A stretch of 64,000 bases of DNA, from contig NC_090444.1 in the NCBI RefSeq assembly GCF_031143425.1, positions 1,349,622,323 through 1,349,686,322 on the forward strand, read 5' to 3'. This DNA comes from Pleurodeles waltl (lineage: Eukaryota > Chordata > Amphibia > Caudata > Salamandridae). The notes below the pieces were generated by a model. The model was not told the origin of the DNA and ran no database searches. It saw only the letters and a list, made by a program, of their open reading frames with translations. How positions within the stretch are numbered: position 1 is the first letter of the stretch; each line of letters starts with the position of its first letter. The translations under genes were made by a program, and so were the position numbers. Positions 20,906 to 30,716 of this stretch are shown here, one piece after another.

Positions 20906-21334
20906 CCCCACGCCTAGAGGATTTCCCCGCAGCGGCCGCGAGTCACGCGGTGCTCTTGCCGCAGAGGCAATTCCTCTCCCAAACAAAAAAAAAAACTTCA
21001 AAGGCGGCGGACGCCTCTCACGCGGTGCTCGTGCCGTTTTGAAGGCAGAGACCTGCCTCAGCCTGCTGGTCCACCACCTGGGGCATCTCAACACAAAAGA
21101 AAAATCCTACGCTGGGGAAAACCTTGAACTTCTGAAACCACAGGACCCCAGCCACATGGTCAGCCCTCTTGCAGCCGACGCACACCCCTCACAGAGAGGT
21201 CATCCCACTACAACCGGGAACAGTGAGTATGTTAATGACCCTACACCAGTACTCATGATATAAAAAAAGAACCAGTTAGCATCACCTCACAGCGCAGCCA
21301 ATACATCTGAAACGTACCAGCATAACCAGCCACT

Positions 21335-21694
21335 ATGTCTGCCATACCCCCGGTTGAGCCATTCATTGTGGAGGGGGCCCCGTCGGCTCAAGCCCCCAGA
21401 TGGAAGGAATGGGTGGAAAGGGTACTCCTTTTCTTCGAACCCACCAAGGTGGCGAATGATCAGAAGCGCGCCATGCTCATCCACATAGGAGGGAGAGACA
21501 TATATAAAATATCAAAAAATCTGGTGGAGGATGCCCCAAAAACACACACGACGCTCATAGCTGCATTGAACAGACACTTCGAGCCCATGGTAAACATCAA
21601 CTACGAGAGATTCATATTCAGGCAGGCCAGACAAAATATAGAAGAATCACTGGACGCATTCCATATGAGGCTGAGGGAGTTAGCCATCCCGTGA
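21335..21694 (+). CDS. gag: Gag, N-terminal part (up to in-frame stop)
   Basis: The ATG at 21335 opens a 119-codon frame, about 450 bp after the LTR, a normal leader length. It shows the capsid-like pattern of Ty3 Gag: PRWKEWVERVLLFFE, a small aromatic-rich block (W, F, F), then ALNRHFEP and YERFIFRQARQNIEESLDAF, followed by LRELAIP. This last part is the well-known F-x-x-R-x-Q-x-x-x-E-S-L/I-x-x-F/Y segment of Metaviridae Gag. A TGA at 21692-21694 and a TAA a few codons later separate it from the rest of Gag, which continues in the same frame from about 21719. These look like point lesions, not a programmed signal. Confidence 0.85.
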   Translation: MSAIPPVEPFIVEGAPSAQAPRWKEWVERVLLFFEPTKVANDQKRAMLIHIGGRDIYKISKNLVEDAPKTHTTLIAALNRHFEPMVNINYERFIFRQARQNIEESLDAFHMRLRELAIP

Positions 21695-21718
21695 CGGTTC
21701 AATGATTAAACAGAAGAG

Positions 21719-22621
21719 GTGAGAGGACAACTCATTCAGAGGTGTGCCTCCTTAAAACTCAGAGAGCGCATCCTAGAAGAATCCGGAAAGTCTTTACTGG
21801 ATATCCTGCAGTTGGGACGCATGAAAGAGCTGTCACGGGCCCACGCATCTCACATGGAGGCGGCCCTGCAGCAACCCATAAAAGAAGAGACGGCCAACAC
21901 GGTCACGACACCCATGAGCAAATCCAGACAACGACCGAACAGGACTCAGGCTAGGCAATGCGGATATTGTGGGGGATTCCCACACAAACCATTGGAGTGC
22001 CCAGCGAGAGGCAGAGTATGCTCCAACTGTGGGAAAATAAACCACTTCGCAAAAGTCTGCAGATCCAAAAAAAACAAAACTGGAAATGCGTCAGTCAACA
22101 CCGTGGCGGAAAGCACTGCGTCAAGCAACTCAGAGCCTGGGAGTGACATGGATGATGACGAGGCCACGGTACATGTAGTCCACTCCCTATTCACAGTCAA
22201 AAACGCACACTCTCGTCAAGCAACACTGCCAAGATGTCAGATCCAAATGGGTACGCACGAGACGATGGCAGTAGTGGACACAGGAGCGTCCATCAACCTC
22301 CTAGCAGCAGAGGAACACCGCAGGATGGTGCCAGTCCCAACGCTAACCAAGGCAAAGGTCAAGGTCTACTCATATGGGCAGAACACTCCACTAGCCCTGA
22401 AGGGCATGTTCCGAACAACCCTAAACCATGGTTCACGATCTACCCCAGCGAAGGTATACGTAACCGAAGATGGACAAGGGATGCTGCTGGGCTTCAAAGC
22501 AGCCGAGGAACTAGCAATAGTCACTTTTGCTTTCAGCATCCACCAAGAGTCCGTAACGGACCTGCTAGCAAAGTATGATGGAATATTTGATATGAGGGAT
22601 AGTCTGCCTCCGAGACCGTGA
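21719..22621 (+). CDS. gag-pro: Gag C-terminal part with two zinc knuckles, fused to protease
   Basis: This frame continues the 21335 Gag frame after two stop codons. Gag helices come first (QLIQRCASLKLRERILEE). Next are two zinc knuckles at about 21958-22062: CGYCGGFPHKPLECPARG (C-x2-C-x4-H-x5-C) and CSNCGKINHFAKVC (C-x2-C-x4-H-x4-C), which bind RNA. An acidic linker leads to the retropepsin with MAVVDTGASINLL (about 22264-22302), where the D-T-G active site is intact. The frame closes at 22619-22621 with TGA. The RT reading continues one base out of frame immediately after, so a single-base indel, or less likely a programmed shift, lies near 22610-22690. Confidence 0.88.
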   Translation: MRGQLIQRCASLKLRERILEESGKSLLDILQLGRMKELSRAHASHMEAALQQPIKEETANTVTTPMSKSRQRPNRTQARQCGYCGGFPHKPLECPARGRVCSNCGKINHFAKVCRSKKNKTGNASVNTVAESTASSNSEPGSDMDDDEATVHVVHSLFTVKNAHSRQATLPRCQIQMGTHETMAVVDTGASINLLAAEEHRRMVPVPTLTKAKVKVYSYGQNTPLALKGMFRTTLNHGSRSTPAKVYVTEDGQGMLLGFKAAEELAIVTFAFSIHQESVTDLLAKYDGIFDMRDSLPPRP

Positions 22622-22691
22622 GATCAAACTCCATATTGACAAGACAGTACAACCAGTTGCCCTCCGGCACCGGAGAGTCGCATTTCACCTC

Positions 22692-24551
22692 TTGCCCCAA
22701 GTGGAAAAAGAACTAGACCACCTCGAAAAGGCAGGTATTATCGAACGGGTCTCCGGACCTACACCATGGGTCTCGCCCATTGTGGTGGCACGCAAACCAA
22801 AACAACCAGAAGAGGTCCGCATATGTGTGGACATGCGCCTCCCCAATGCAGCCATCAAACGAGAGAGACATCGGACTCCCACAATTGACGACATCTTGGG
22901 AGAGCTTAGTGAGTCTCTGTGGTTTTCAAAACTAGACCTCCGGTCCGGGTATCACCAGTTGGTGTTAGCGGAAGATTCGCGCTACATCACAACCTTCTCC
23001 ACACACGTCGGACTAAGGAGGTACAAGCGATTAAACTTTGGGATATCGAGTGCCACAGAGGTATTCCAGAATGTCCTCCAAGAACTGCTAGCCGACCTGC
23101 CCGGAACCATCAACGTCAGTGATGACATCCTCATCCATGCGCCCACGATTGCGGAACACCACTCTCGCCTCCAGAACGTCCTACAGCGCATCCAAGATTC
23201 AGGGCTCACCATGCACCGGCAGAAGTGCGAGATCCTCAAGGACAAGATACAGTTCTTTAGCTACACATTCTCAGCAGTTGGCGTTGCCCCAGATCCAGCC
23301 AAAGTGGACGATATCAAGAGTGCACCCCCTCCCACCAGCACCACGGAAGTACGAAGCTTCCTTGGAATGGTCAACTACTGCAGCCGTTTTATCAAGGACT
23401 TATCCAACCTCACCCAACCGCTCCGGAAGCTAACAAAAGCCTCCGAGCCATGGAGGTGGGAATCCGAGGAACAAGCGGCTTTTGAAGCCATAAAGGAGGC
23501 TCTGTCCAGCGAGACCATTCTGAAATACTTTGACCCAAAGAAGAGCACAAAGATCGCCGTCGATGCCGGACCAAAGGGGTTAGGCGCCGTGTTACTACAG
23601 GAACAAGCAGAGGGGATGTGGTCCCCAGTTGCCTATGCGAGCAGGTCACTCACGGACACTGAGCAGAGATACTCTCAGATAGAGAAGGAGGCCATTGCTG
23701 TACACTGGGGATGCAAACACTATCACATCTACGTCTATGGATTCCCCTTCACTGTGACCACTGCACACAAGCCTTTACTCCCTCTTTTCAACGGCACCGC
23801 CTCAAAGCCTCCACCGAGAATCGAGAAGTGGATGTTGCAACTGCAGGACTATCGCTGCCAACTGGAGTATCGTCCGGGGTCTGAGAACCCTGCAGATTAC
23901 CTGTCAAGACAAACACAGGCGGCTTCGGACAAAGAGGTCGATGAGGCTCGGGAGACCGAAGAATATGTCCGGTACGTCACAGATCGGTCCAGATCGATGC
24001 CCATGTCAATGGACGAAATCGTGCAAGCTACCCGAGGGGATGAGTGTTTACAAAAGGTCCTGGTGGCGGTGAGGAACAATCACTGGCACATCTTAAAAAA
24101 ACAACTGCCGCTATTGACCTCAGAGTCTCAGCACATCACAAGCAGTCTATGCCATGTCAGAGATGAACTCACAACAGATTTGGAGGGGTGTCTTCTGAGA
24201 GGGAATCCGCTGGTTCTCCCGTCCTCCCTTCCCACCCGAGCCGTTGATCTAGCGCACAATGGTCATCAAGGTATGGTCAAGACGAAGGGGCGCCTGCGAT
24301 CGAAAGTATGGTTTCCCCTCATGGACGAACAAGTTGAGGACCTAGTGAGATTGTGCAGGGGTGTCAAGTCACTGGAGAGCCCGGCAAGCCAATTCCGATT
24401 GAGACTGAGCCCTCCCCAGAAGGGCCATGGAAGTCTGCCAGCCTGGATTTCGGGAGTCTGCCGGATGGTCGCCACACCATGGTTCTTATCGACGACTTTT
24501 CCAAGTATCCCGAGGTGGAAATCATCCCGGCCCTCACGGCGGACGTGGTAA
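22692..24551 (+). CDS. pol: Reverse transcriptase, RNase H and integrase zinc domain
   Basis: The frame is open for 619 codons. Coding similarity begins slightly upstream (near 22625), so the ATG at 22692 is not a biological start. RT: KELDHLEKAGIIERV, PTPWVSPIVVARKP, FSKLDLRSGYHQLVL (first catalytic D), LNFGISSATEVFQ and TINVSDDILIHAP with both aspartates. RNase H: KIAVDAGPKGLGAVLLQEQ (first D), SQIEKEAIAVHWGC (E) and TAHKPLLPLF, where the usual third acidic residue of TDHKPL is alanine. The integrase zinc domain follows: AHNGHQGMVKTKGRL and VRLCRG (24250-24360). Around 24353 the true frame moves to the overlapping integrase frame, so the last about 65 codons of this ORF are out-of-frame reading. 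Confidence 0.9.
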   Translation: MPQVEKELDHLEKAGIIERVSGPTPWVSPIVVARKPKQPEEVRICVDMRLPNAAIKRERHRTPTIDDILGELSESLWFSKLDLRSGYHQLVLAEDSRYITTFSTHVGLRRYKRLNFGISSATEVFQNVLQELLADLPGTINVSDDILIHAPTIAEHHSRLQNVLQRIQDSGLTMHRQKCEILKDKIQFFSYTFSAVGVAPDPAKVDDIKSAPPPTSTTEVRSFLGMVNYCSRFIKDLSNLTQPLRKLTKASEPWRWESEEQAAFEAIKEALSSETILKYFDPKKSTKIAVDAGPKGLGAVLLQEQAEGMWSPVAYASRSLTDTEQRYSQIEKEAIAVHWGCKHYHIYVYGFPFTVTTAHKPLLPLFNGTASKPPPRIEKWMLQLQDYRCQLEYRPGSENPADYLSRQTQAASDKEVDEARETEEYVRYVTDRSRSMPMSMDEIVQATRGDECLQKVLVAVRNNHWHILKKQLPLLTSESQHITSSLCHVRDELTTDLEGCLLRGNPLVLPSSLPTRAVDLAHNGHQGMVKTKGRLRSKVWFPLMDEQVEDLVRLCRGVKSLESPASQFRLRLSPPQKGHGSLPAWISGVCRMVATPWFLSTTFPSIPRWKSSRPSRRTW

Positions 24552-25258
24552 TATTAGGGTTGGAAAAAGCCATGGCCACTCATGGATTGATATCCGAAAT
24601 AAAGACTGACAATGGGTCACCCTTCCAAAGCCGAGAGTTAGCAGAGTACCTGAAAGTCACTGGCACTCGTCATCGACGGATCACGCCCCGGTGGCCTCAG
24701 GCCAACGGTGAGGTCGAGAGGTTCATGCGTACGCTAAACAAAGTCATTTGCATTGCCGTTGCGGAAGGTCAGGCTGTTGACTATGCTGTTTTCTCCTTTC
24801 TATGCAATTATCCCCAGACGCCCCACTCCACTACGAACAGGGCGCCTAGTCACATTGCATTTGGGAGGGCGTCCATGGACACCATTCCCCATCATTCCTC
24901 GTGGACCCCTCTAGCCCTGGGTCAGGATCAAGCTCAAGCGAAATCAATCAATCAGCGGGCCAGCCAGAGCAGACATGCTACCCCGTCTGACCTCACCATC
25001 GGAGATCAAGTGCTGCTGAAGCATGCCTTGCCCAGGAGCAAATTCCTCACACTTTTCGACAATACCCCTTGGACGATTGTTCGCCGAACTGGGTCTGCTG
25101 TTGTCGCACAGCGTGGGGCCGAAACTGTCACCCGGAACATTTCATTTTTCAAGAGGTTCTACCAGGCGATAGTCGCACAGGAGAACTTGGTGGCAATGAG
25201 GATGACGACTCATTTTCCCCACCGGTCGAGGATAACGACCCTGGTTTGTCATCCATGA
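24353..25258 (+). CDS. int: Integrase catalytic core and C-terminal domain
   Basis: This frame takes over from the RT frame at the C-x2-C pair of the zinc domain (CQ at its start), after a one-base lesion. The DDE core is complete: DFGSLPDGRHTMVLIDDFSK with the first aspartate (about 24449-24505), EIKTDNGSPFQSRELAEYL with the second (24596-24652), and RWPQANGEVERFMRTL with the glutamate (24689-24736). The C-terminal part has SDLTIGDQVLLKH and SKFLTLFDNTPWTIVRRTG, the GPY/F-type region of Ty3 integrases. The ORF ends about 210 bp before the 3' LTR. The core looks undamaged. Confidence 0.9.
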   Translation: MQGCQVTGEPGKPIPIETEPSPEGPWKSASLDFGSLPDGRHTMVLIDDFSKYPEVEIIPALTADVVILGLEKAMATHGLISEIKTDNGSPFQSRELAEYLKVTGTRHRRITPRWPQANGEVERFMRTLNKVICIAVAEGQAVDYAVFSFLCNYPQTPHSTTNRAPSHIAFGRASMDTIPHHSSWTPLALGQDQAQAKSINQRASQSRHATPSDLTIGDQVLLKHALPRSKFLTLFDNTPWTIVRRTGSAVVAQRGAETVTRNISFFKRFYQAIVAQENLVAMRMTTHFPHRSRITTLVCHP

Positions 25259-25472
25259 ATCGACGAGGACCGACGCCAGCCCAAGTACCACTTGAAGTGC
25301 CGAGTGCGCCGTCAAGCCCGGGCTCCCCCCCTAGCTGATCCAGGGTCACCAAGTACAATCTACGTGCCAACCCTTGCCCTTCCACGCGTTTGCGTGATCA
25401 CCTTTGTTATGTGTGAAGTTTTACTGTTACCCTGTGTATTTGTTTCGTTGTTTATACATTTTTGGAGGAATA

Positions 25473-25810
25473 TGGTGTCGCTGGTCGGTGACGCAACCGA
25501 CCATCCGACACCTTTTCTGTGGCGTGGGAGTACCCGGGCGTATCCAGCCTGGATAACTCCCCTCTGTTTGTTGGCCCTCATGGTTTCCCCCGCGGCCTCC
25601 GGCCCGGGGGTATTTAATAAACGGGGTCGTGGTCTAGGGAGAGAACGCAGCACAGCGGTGTTAAGGGAACCCGCTGAGGCTCTGCTGCAAATCTGAGGCC
25701 CTGAAGACCACGCGGCCTCAGCAACTGAAAAACATGTGTTGCCTCTAATTATTTATACAGGCGCTAGCTGCTCAGCACTGTCGGACGGCCGTCAGCCATC
25801 TGACATTACA
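25473..25810 (+). repeat. 3' LTR of the younger Gypsy element
   Basis: It starts TGGTGTCGCTGG directly after a purine-rich tract (GGAGGAATA) and ends GACATTACA, followed by GTGTG. Compared with the 5' LTR it has an extra GC-rich block of about 18 bp near 25588-25606 and roughly 15-20 substitutions, many C/T or G/A. AATAAA lies at 25616-25621. Confidence 0.9.
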
Positions 25811-25815
25811 GTGTG

Positions 25816-26240
25816 CAGCCGGGACAGTCAACGGAGGTACCACGGTGCTGCAGCCAATCCATCGGCTGCCGGATGAGAGCGGCAGCTGCACAGCACCAAA
25901 AGACGCTGCCCACTCCATGTATGTGCCGGAGGAAACGGGAGCAAAGTTGTAGAGGCCCCCAAGGGTCCGATGTAGGCCGTGCATGCCACGGCCCCGCCCT
26001 GATGCTCACCCATGGGCCCTGTCTCTGTGGGGCCTCTGAAGCATGCTGCGGCAGGCCTGCTGAGTTGCCGCTGAATTAGGGTCTGCCGCGCTCAACGGAG
26101 CAGCAGTGTGTCAAGCCGCATCCCACACTCTCCAAGCATGGTACAGGGAGACATATTGAAGGCGGATGGGAACAACAATTGTAGGCGATGACTCTGGAGC
26201 ATCAGTACCTTGCGGCCATCTTGGTCACCAGCATTGCCAC
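25816..26240 (-). other. L1 5' region, distal part
   Basis: This GC-rich segment continues the L1 5' region interrupted at 20567. On the minus strand it opens near 26240 with a CAAGATGGCCGCAAGG stretch, then runs through GC-rich non-coding sequence to the Gypsy target duplication. No ORF here has recognisable similarity. The link to the LINE is inferred from position and composition. Confidence 0.5.
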
Positions 26241-28359
26241 GCCCACTTTGGATGTATTTTTAACTTGGAAATATAGTTTACCTGCACATTCCTCACACTT
26301 CTCCTCCCACAAATGTGCATTATCCACTGGTGTTTTGTTACCAGAAAGAAGTTTAGGCGTGCAGATTTGTTTCGTAATTTGGTGCGTGCCCCAACTCGGA
26401 TTTTTTTATTTTTAAAAAAAATGTATTTTTTTTTTATTTTATTTTTAGAGGTGAGTTATGTCATTTATTTTTAGTTATTGTACATCCACATTATTCTTTG
26501 GATTGAGAAATAGAAATTACATAGAGCAAGAATCAGTAACACTCATGAATGGATTTTAAAGGTATTCAATTACGGTAAAGTTAGTATCTAACTCATTAAT
26601 GAAGGCATGGTTCCGTAAAGCTCAGTACATGACACCAAGTCTTATAGTCTGTAAAAATTTGTATAGCGGATGCTCCTGAAACGAGATGATGCACCTTAGA
26701 AGTAAGAAAAACATTTACATTCATAACAGCATGCGCTTTTGGCTGTGATTGGGTAATAGATAACAGAAATGTGATTGTCAGTGCAATTATTCAGAGTTTA
26801 TTTCATACACCTTTTTATTGAGATAGGGCAATGAGGCACCGCCTTATGCTTTAGAGGTTATAGTATCTATAAAGGGCATATGAACTGAAGTTGAGAAATA
26901 CAATAAACATCTGTGGAGGTAGGTCAGTGTTTTTTGAGCCTGAGACTACAGGCTGAGTATAAGCACTGTGACCTGTCTAGAGGTTCATAGACACTACATT
27001 ACAAACATGCAGTCCGTATTTCATATTTCAATTCCCAAAATTGTTTTGTTTTTTTAAACAAAGAAAACGTTACCATTTAAGTTGCCATGAAATAAATGTA
27101 CATCTTGTGATCATCAGAAAGGGAGCAAACAATATAAGACAATAATGTTGAAAATGAAAAGGGAAAAATAGAACTTTGTGAATACATTTTAAGAGTGGTG
27201 CCAATGGGCCATTAAAGTCAATTAAAACAGGCATTTGTAATGCAATGGGGCTCACGTTTGCTCGAGTTAGAGCTTTTAGCGTTTTAAACTCCTAACCGGA
27301 CTTTTTATGCCACATAAACTGAAAAGTAAAACAGTTTCACATAAGTGAGCCGACGGCCGCCATGAGCGCAAAGCACACACACAAAAGGAAACTGAAGTTC
27401 GCTCACAGTGAAAGGTATTGGCAAAAGTGCAATTATTCATGTAACCTGCAAAAGTGCAATTATCCATCTAACAGTGTCGATGCCATGCGAAGTGAACGGT
27501 TACTGCATATCAAGATCGCGCTGCCTGCGAAACAAAGAGAAAAAAGTAGTCCAGAAACCACACGAAAACATCGAGCCTTGTCTGTTTTCAGTAGTTGGAC
27601 GGTGCGCTTGTGGCGGGCTAAACACCGGAAAAGGCTTGATGTGAGCATGCCTTTCACTAATGAAATCAAGCAAATGTTAAAAGTCAGGCCCACAAACCAA
27701 CAAAAGAGGTGGGTATGACATGGGTGTGGTTAAAAGCCCCTCGAGAGATTACATGAGGGACAGAGCCCTTTGAGCGCTCAACTCTAAAAATGCCCTGTTG
27801 CCAATATGGAGGTTGTTGTGTTAGTTTCACAATTTTGAGGGGAGGAATAGTGTTGTAGGTAAGGCCTATGCTGCTTTTCATAAATAGAAATTGGAAAATA
27901 GAGCAGCTGAGATAAATCTAAATGGGACTTCTACATTCTTCGAGCAGAGCTGTTAAAGCCTAACTTTATCCGTTGCTTAATTGATTTGCAAACTGTTATA
28001 AAGCTATTGTCGGCCCAGATATTGTTGATGGTGAAATAGCACTAAGAGCACTTTTGCTGACTGAACTCTGAAACTCTAAGGAATAATAATAATAAACCAT
28101 TAAATACATTGAGGTGAAAATGGTTGCTACAACACTTCTGTCTGTCCCCCTCTCTCTTATGTCATTATCCATTCATTCTAAGAACGTGGTCTATGCTCCA
28201 TGATGTCATGTATAAATGAATAGGCCAATGCAAGTTGGCAAATGGGTTTCAGTGATATATGTATGTACTTTTTTTTTTTTTTTAACCGAGTGGCAGGAGT
28301 CACTGTAGTTTTAGTTAGGATGCCCAGGTATAGGAATTCCTCCGATGTTTTGCTTCCTA
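26241..28359. other. Non-coding stretch with a 27-bp tandem repeat and a T15 run
   Basis: I see no gene. The sequence is AT-rich except for 27350-27640. There a 27-bp unit is present twice in tandem (GCAAAAGTGCAATTATTCATG near 27420 and GCAAAAGTGCAATTATCCATC near 27447). A T15 run lies at 28269-28283. Overlapping open frames on both strands at 27360-27720 have no recognisable motif. TAA-repeat bits occur near 28083-28095. Confidence 0.45.
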
Positions 28360-28640
28360 ATTACTTTGTCCCTACTTGACGAATCACCATGAAACTTTGC
28401 TGATCTTTTGCTTTTTCTTCCTAGGCAGATGATGCAAAGTTTAGCAGTGATTTGTCACAGATGAGCAAAGAAAAAAGGGGGGACCCAAAACATGCTTTCC
28501 TCCAATGCATTTTAAATTGAATGTTTAGACAGACGTAGTGCTAAAACATCTAAACGGATTTCAATGAAATCTGGCAGAATTACACACAGATGAGCGTAGT
28601 ATACCAGGGACTTACCGTGGTATATTGTGGCACAGTATTT
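28360..28640 (-). repeat. Dispersed repeat family, copy 1 (reverse orientation)
   Basis: In reverse complement this matches 40050-40335 and more weakly 35820-36110. Shared blocks are AGATTTCAT-x2-AAATCYGTTTAG, AAAATGCATTG, and GGGxCCCxxTTTTTTCTTTGC. The right edge (TACCGTGGTATATTGTGGCA, 28612-28631) corresponds to ACCACAGTGTGCCGC near 40067-40081. No ORF is conserved among the copies, so it is a non-coding or long-dead repeat of unknown class. Confidence 0.6.
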
Positions 28641-28646
28641 AACTAA

Positions 28647-28714
28647 GGGCCAGATGTACCAAAGGGTTTTTCCCATTCTATGTCAATGGGAAAATGTGTT
28701 CGTACATATAGCCC
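28647..28714 (-). mobile_element. 68-bp palindromic MITE with TAA target duplication
   Basis: The ends are GGGCCAGATGTAC and, inverted, GGGCTATATGTACG. The flanks are TAA at 28644-28646 and 28715-28717. It is the same length as, and in inverted orientation closely similar to, the copy at 8302-8369. The duplicated flank near 30570-30590 lacks it. PIF/Harbinger origin is inferred from the TWA duplication. Confidence 0.82.
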
Positions 28715-28857
28715 TAAGTAATTTAAAAATTATAACTTTAAAACTACTTGCACTATTCACTCATGCCACCAGAAATGACCATTTACACCAAACAAGTTTT
28801 GTACCACATTACATCTTCATCATATAACACACTTTCACGCTACGCCTGTTTCAATTA

Positions 28858-29822
28858 CCGCACTCCAGTGTACAACACTACAGTCTATGCCAGGCCACAC
28901 TACGCTACACCACTCTACGCTATTACACTTTATGCCACTCCCCTCTACGTCACACAGCACTACTCTAATCCAGTGCACCTTGCTCCACTCCACACCACTA
29001 CACTGTATGATCTTATACTCTACACCACTCCATTTTATGACACTCCACTGTATGCTGATATACTGTACACCCTTCCACTCTGTGCTACTCTACTTTACTC
29101 TGTCCCACTGTACACCACTCCATGACACCACACTCTTTGCTATTCTTCCCTATTCCACTACAGTATACACCACTGCACTGTACACTACTCCACTGTACAG
29201 CACTCCACTCTGCAATAATCCATTATACGCTATTACACTGCACATCACTCCATTCTATGACACTACACTCTGACACTCTACTCTATGCCAGTCCACTCTA
29301 CCGCACTACACTCTACGCTGTTCCACTTTACGACATTCCACTCTCCTCTGCACTACTCCACTTTGTCACTCGACTTTACATCACTATATTGTATGCCAGT
29401 AACACTCAAGGTTATTCTACTCGACACCACTGCATTGTACGCTACTCCGCTCTATGCCACTACACTCTACACCATTCGACTGTACACCACTCCCCTGTAC
29501 AACACTACACTCTGTCACTCCACAATACGCTATTACAGTGTACGTCACTACACTACCCCACTACACTGTATCCTGCTCAACTCTGCAACGCTCCACTCTA
29601 TGGTATTCCACTGTACAACACTCCACTCTATACCATCACACTGTACGCCACTCCACTTTGCAACACTCCAGTATACGCTTTTCCACTGTACACTACTATA
29701 TTGTACATCACTCCACGACACTGTAGTGTACGCTATGCCACTCCAGTACATGCCACTCCATGCCATTCCACTGTATGCCACTACACTGTTAATCACTCCA
29801 CTTAATGCCAGTTTACCCTACA
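28858..29822 (+). repeat. Pentamer-based satellite array 1 (CCACTCTATGC type)
   Basis: Degenerate units built from five-base words (CCACT, CTATG, CCACT, CCACT, GTACG and similar) join into 10- and 15-base repeats. Because many units are multiples of 15 and lack stops, long open frames arise on the plus strand in several phases (for example 29122-29805) without being genes. A non-repetitive marker, AACACTCAAGGTTATTCTAC at about 29400-29419, also occurs in array 2 near 30737. Confidence 0.85.
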
Positions 29823-29935
29823 GGTGTGTAGGGTAAGGATTGTCTAAGTTATAAGGTATTTTAACTTTGTGATATCTGTAGTCACGTTTTTTTCTGAAAC
29901 GTTTGTGGTATTTCACAGAAGTACTGCGGTACATA
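29823..29935. other. Spacer between array 1 and palindrome
   Basis: A short AT-rich spacer without recognised features. It contains GTACTGCGGTACATAG at its right end, which resembles the reverse complement of sequence near 40055-40075. Confidence 0.4.
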
Positions 29936-30490
29936 GTGATAAGTCATTATGTGATTGGCTAATGACTTCCTTTACAAAAGTTAAAGGCAGCCATGTTGCT
30001 TTTAGGTATACTTGCCTGTCTCTGCGTTTCTCCCTTAGATGTAGGTAAGTATTGGGTTGGATATTTTTCCCCTACCTGTCACCACTTTATTAAAGTGGTT
30101 ATAGGTAGGGAAATATTTTAAAGTTTCTGTATATTTTAAAAAAACATACAGAGTACCATGTATCAAAAATAAATATATAAAAATAAAAAAAAATTGTACC
30201 ACCTTATATTTTGCAAATATAGGGTACTATGTTGTATTTGTCGTTTTAACATATTTGTATCTTCAGTAAAAAAAAAAGTCTGAGTAACACTGTAATACCT
30301 ACAGATTATTGGGCTACTTGAAAAAAATAACACTATCTATTAATACTTTAATAAAGTGGTAATAGGTAGGGAAAATATATAAAACCTACTACTTACCTAG
30401 ATCTAAAACCCTAACCTAGAACACAGTGGAACGTGAACAAAATGTCCTGAAACAACAAGGCTGCCTTTTATCTTTGGTAAACATAGCCAT
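29936..30490. repeat. Large imperfect palindrome (fold-back repeat)
   Basis: The left arm (29936-30108) and right arm (30341-30490) are reverse complements with many mismatches. Paired blocks include GTAAGTATTGGGTTGGATAT against a reverse-complemented GTAAGTAGTAGGTTTTATAT, AAAGGCAGCCATGTTGCT against AAAGGCAGCCTTGTTGTT, and ATTGGCTAATGACTT against CATGGCTAATGGCTA. The centre (about 30200-30232) again pairs with itself. No transposase frame is visible. A fold-back or non-autonomous DNA transposon is the best guess; no clear target duplication was found. Confidence 0.65.
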
Positions 30491-30524
30491 TAGCCATGCA
30501 CATACTGCCTTATAACGCGCATGT

Positions 30525-30716
30525 GCAGTGGTAGACCCCAAACTTACTGCAGTATATCGCAGCACAATATATGGCTTAGTATTTTAAAAATTATAACTTT
30601 ACACTATTCACACATACTACCAAAAATGATAATTTTACACCAAATAATTGATTTTTCTGCCACATTACATCTACATCAGTCAACACACTTTCATGCTTTG
30701 TCTCTTTCAATTACCA
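30525..30716 (+). repeat. Duplicated flank of array 2
   Basis: This segment aligns with 28600-28857, the left flank of array 1, without the MITE. The best stretch is ATTTTAAAAATTATAACTTTA through CACATTACATCTWCATCA and ACACACTTTCAYGC. So flank and array were duplicated together. Confidence 0.72.

Larger units (their letters stand above)
20568..25810 (+). mobile_element. Nearly complete Ty3/Gypsy retrotransposon, inserted in an L1
   Basis: It has two LTRs (20568-20887 and 25473-25810) and the target duplication GTGTG (20563-20567 and 25811-25815). A TGG-initial primer-binding position follows the 5' LTR, and a purine-rich tract GGAGGAATA lies just before the 3' LTR. The order is gag with two zinc knuckles, protease, RT, RNase H, integrase, the standard Ty3 order. 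By eye the LTRs differ at about 15-20 positions plus one 18-bp GC-rich insertion. Lesions are few: two stops in gag, one frameshift before RT and one in integrase. It is clearly younger than the Gmr1-like element at 5492-12493. It is on the strand opposite to its L1 host. Confidence 0.93.
15010..26240 (-). mobile_element. L1-type LINE, split by a Gypsy element in its 5' region
   Basis: On the minus strand the order is 5' region (about 26240-25816 and 20567-20017), ORF1 (about 20016-19233), ORF2 with endonuclease and reverse transcriptase (about 18600-15190) and a 3' region to about 15010. A Ty3/Gypsy element at 20568-25810 separates the two halves of the 5' region and has duplicated GTGTG. 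The outer 5' edge is placed where the minus strand reads CAAGATGGCCGC, a CpG-containing motif frequent near L1 starts. No poly(A) tail or long target duplication was found at 15010, so both outer ends are approximate. ORFs are heavily broken. Confidence 0.72.

Noticed and set aside
20568..25810. An intact infectious retrovirus
   Set aside because: There is no envelope reading between integrase and the 3' LTR. The layout and motifs are those of a Ty3/Gypsy retrotransposon, and it has stops and frameshifts.
29122..29805. A 227-codon Thr/Leu/Tyr/His-rich open frame
   Set aside because: Same reason: stop-free satellite reading in array 1.
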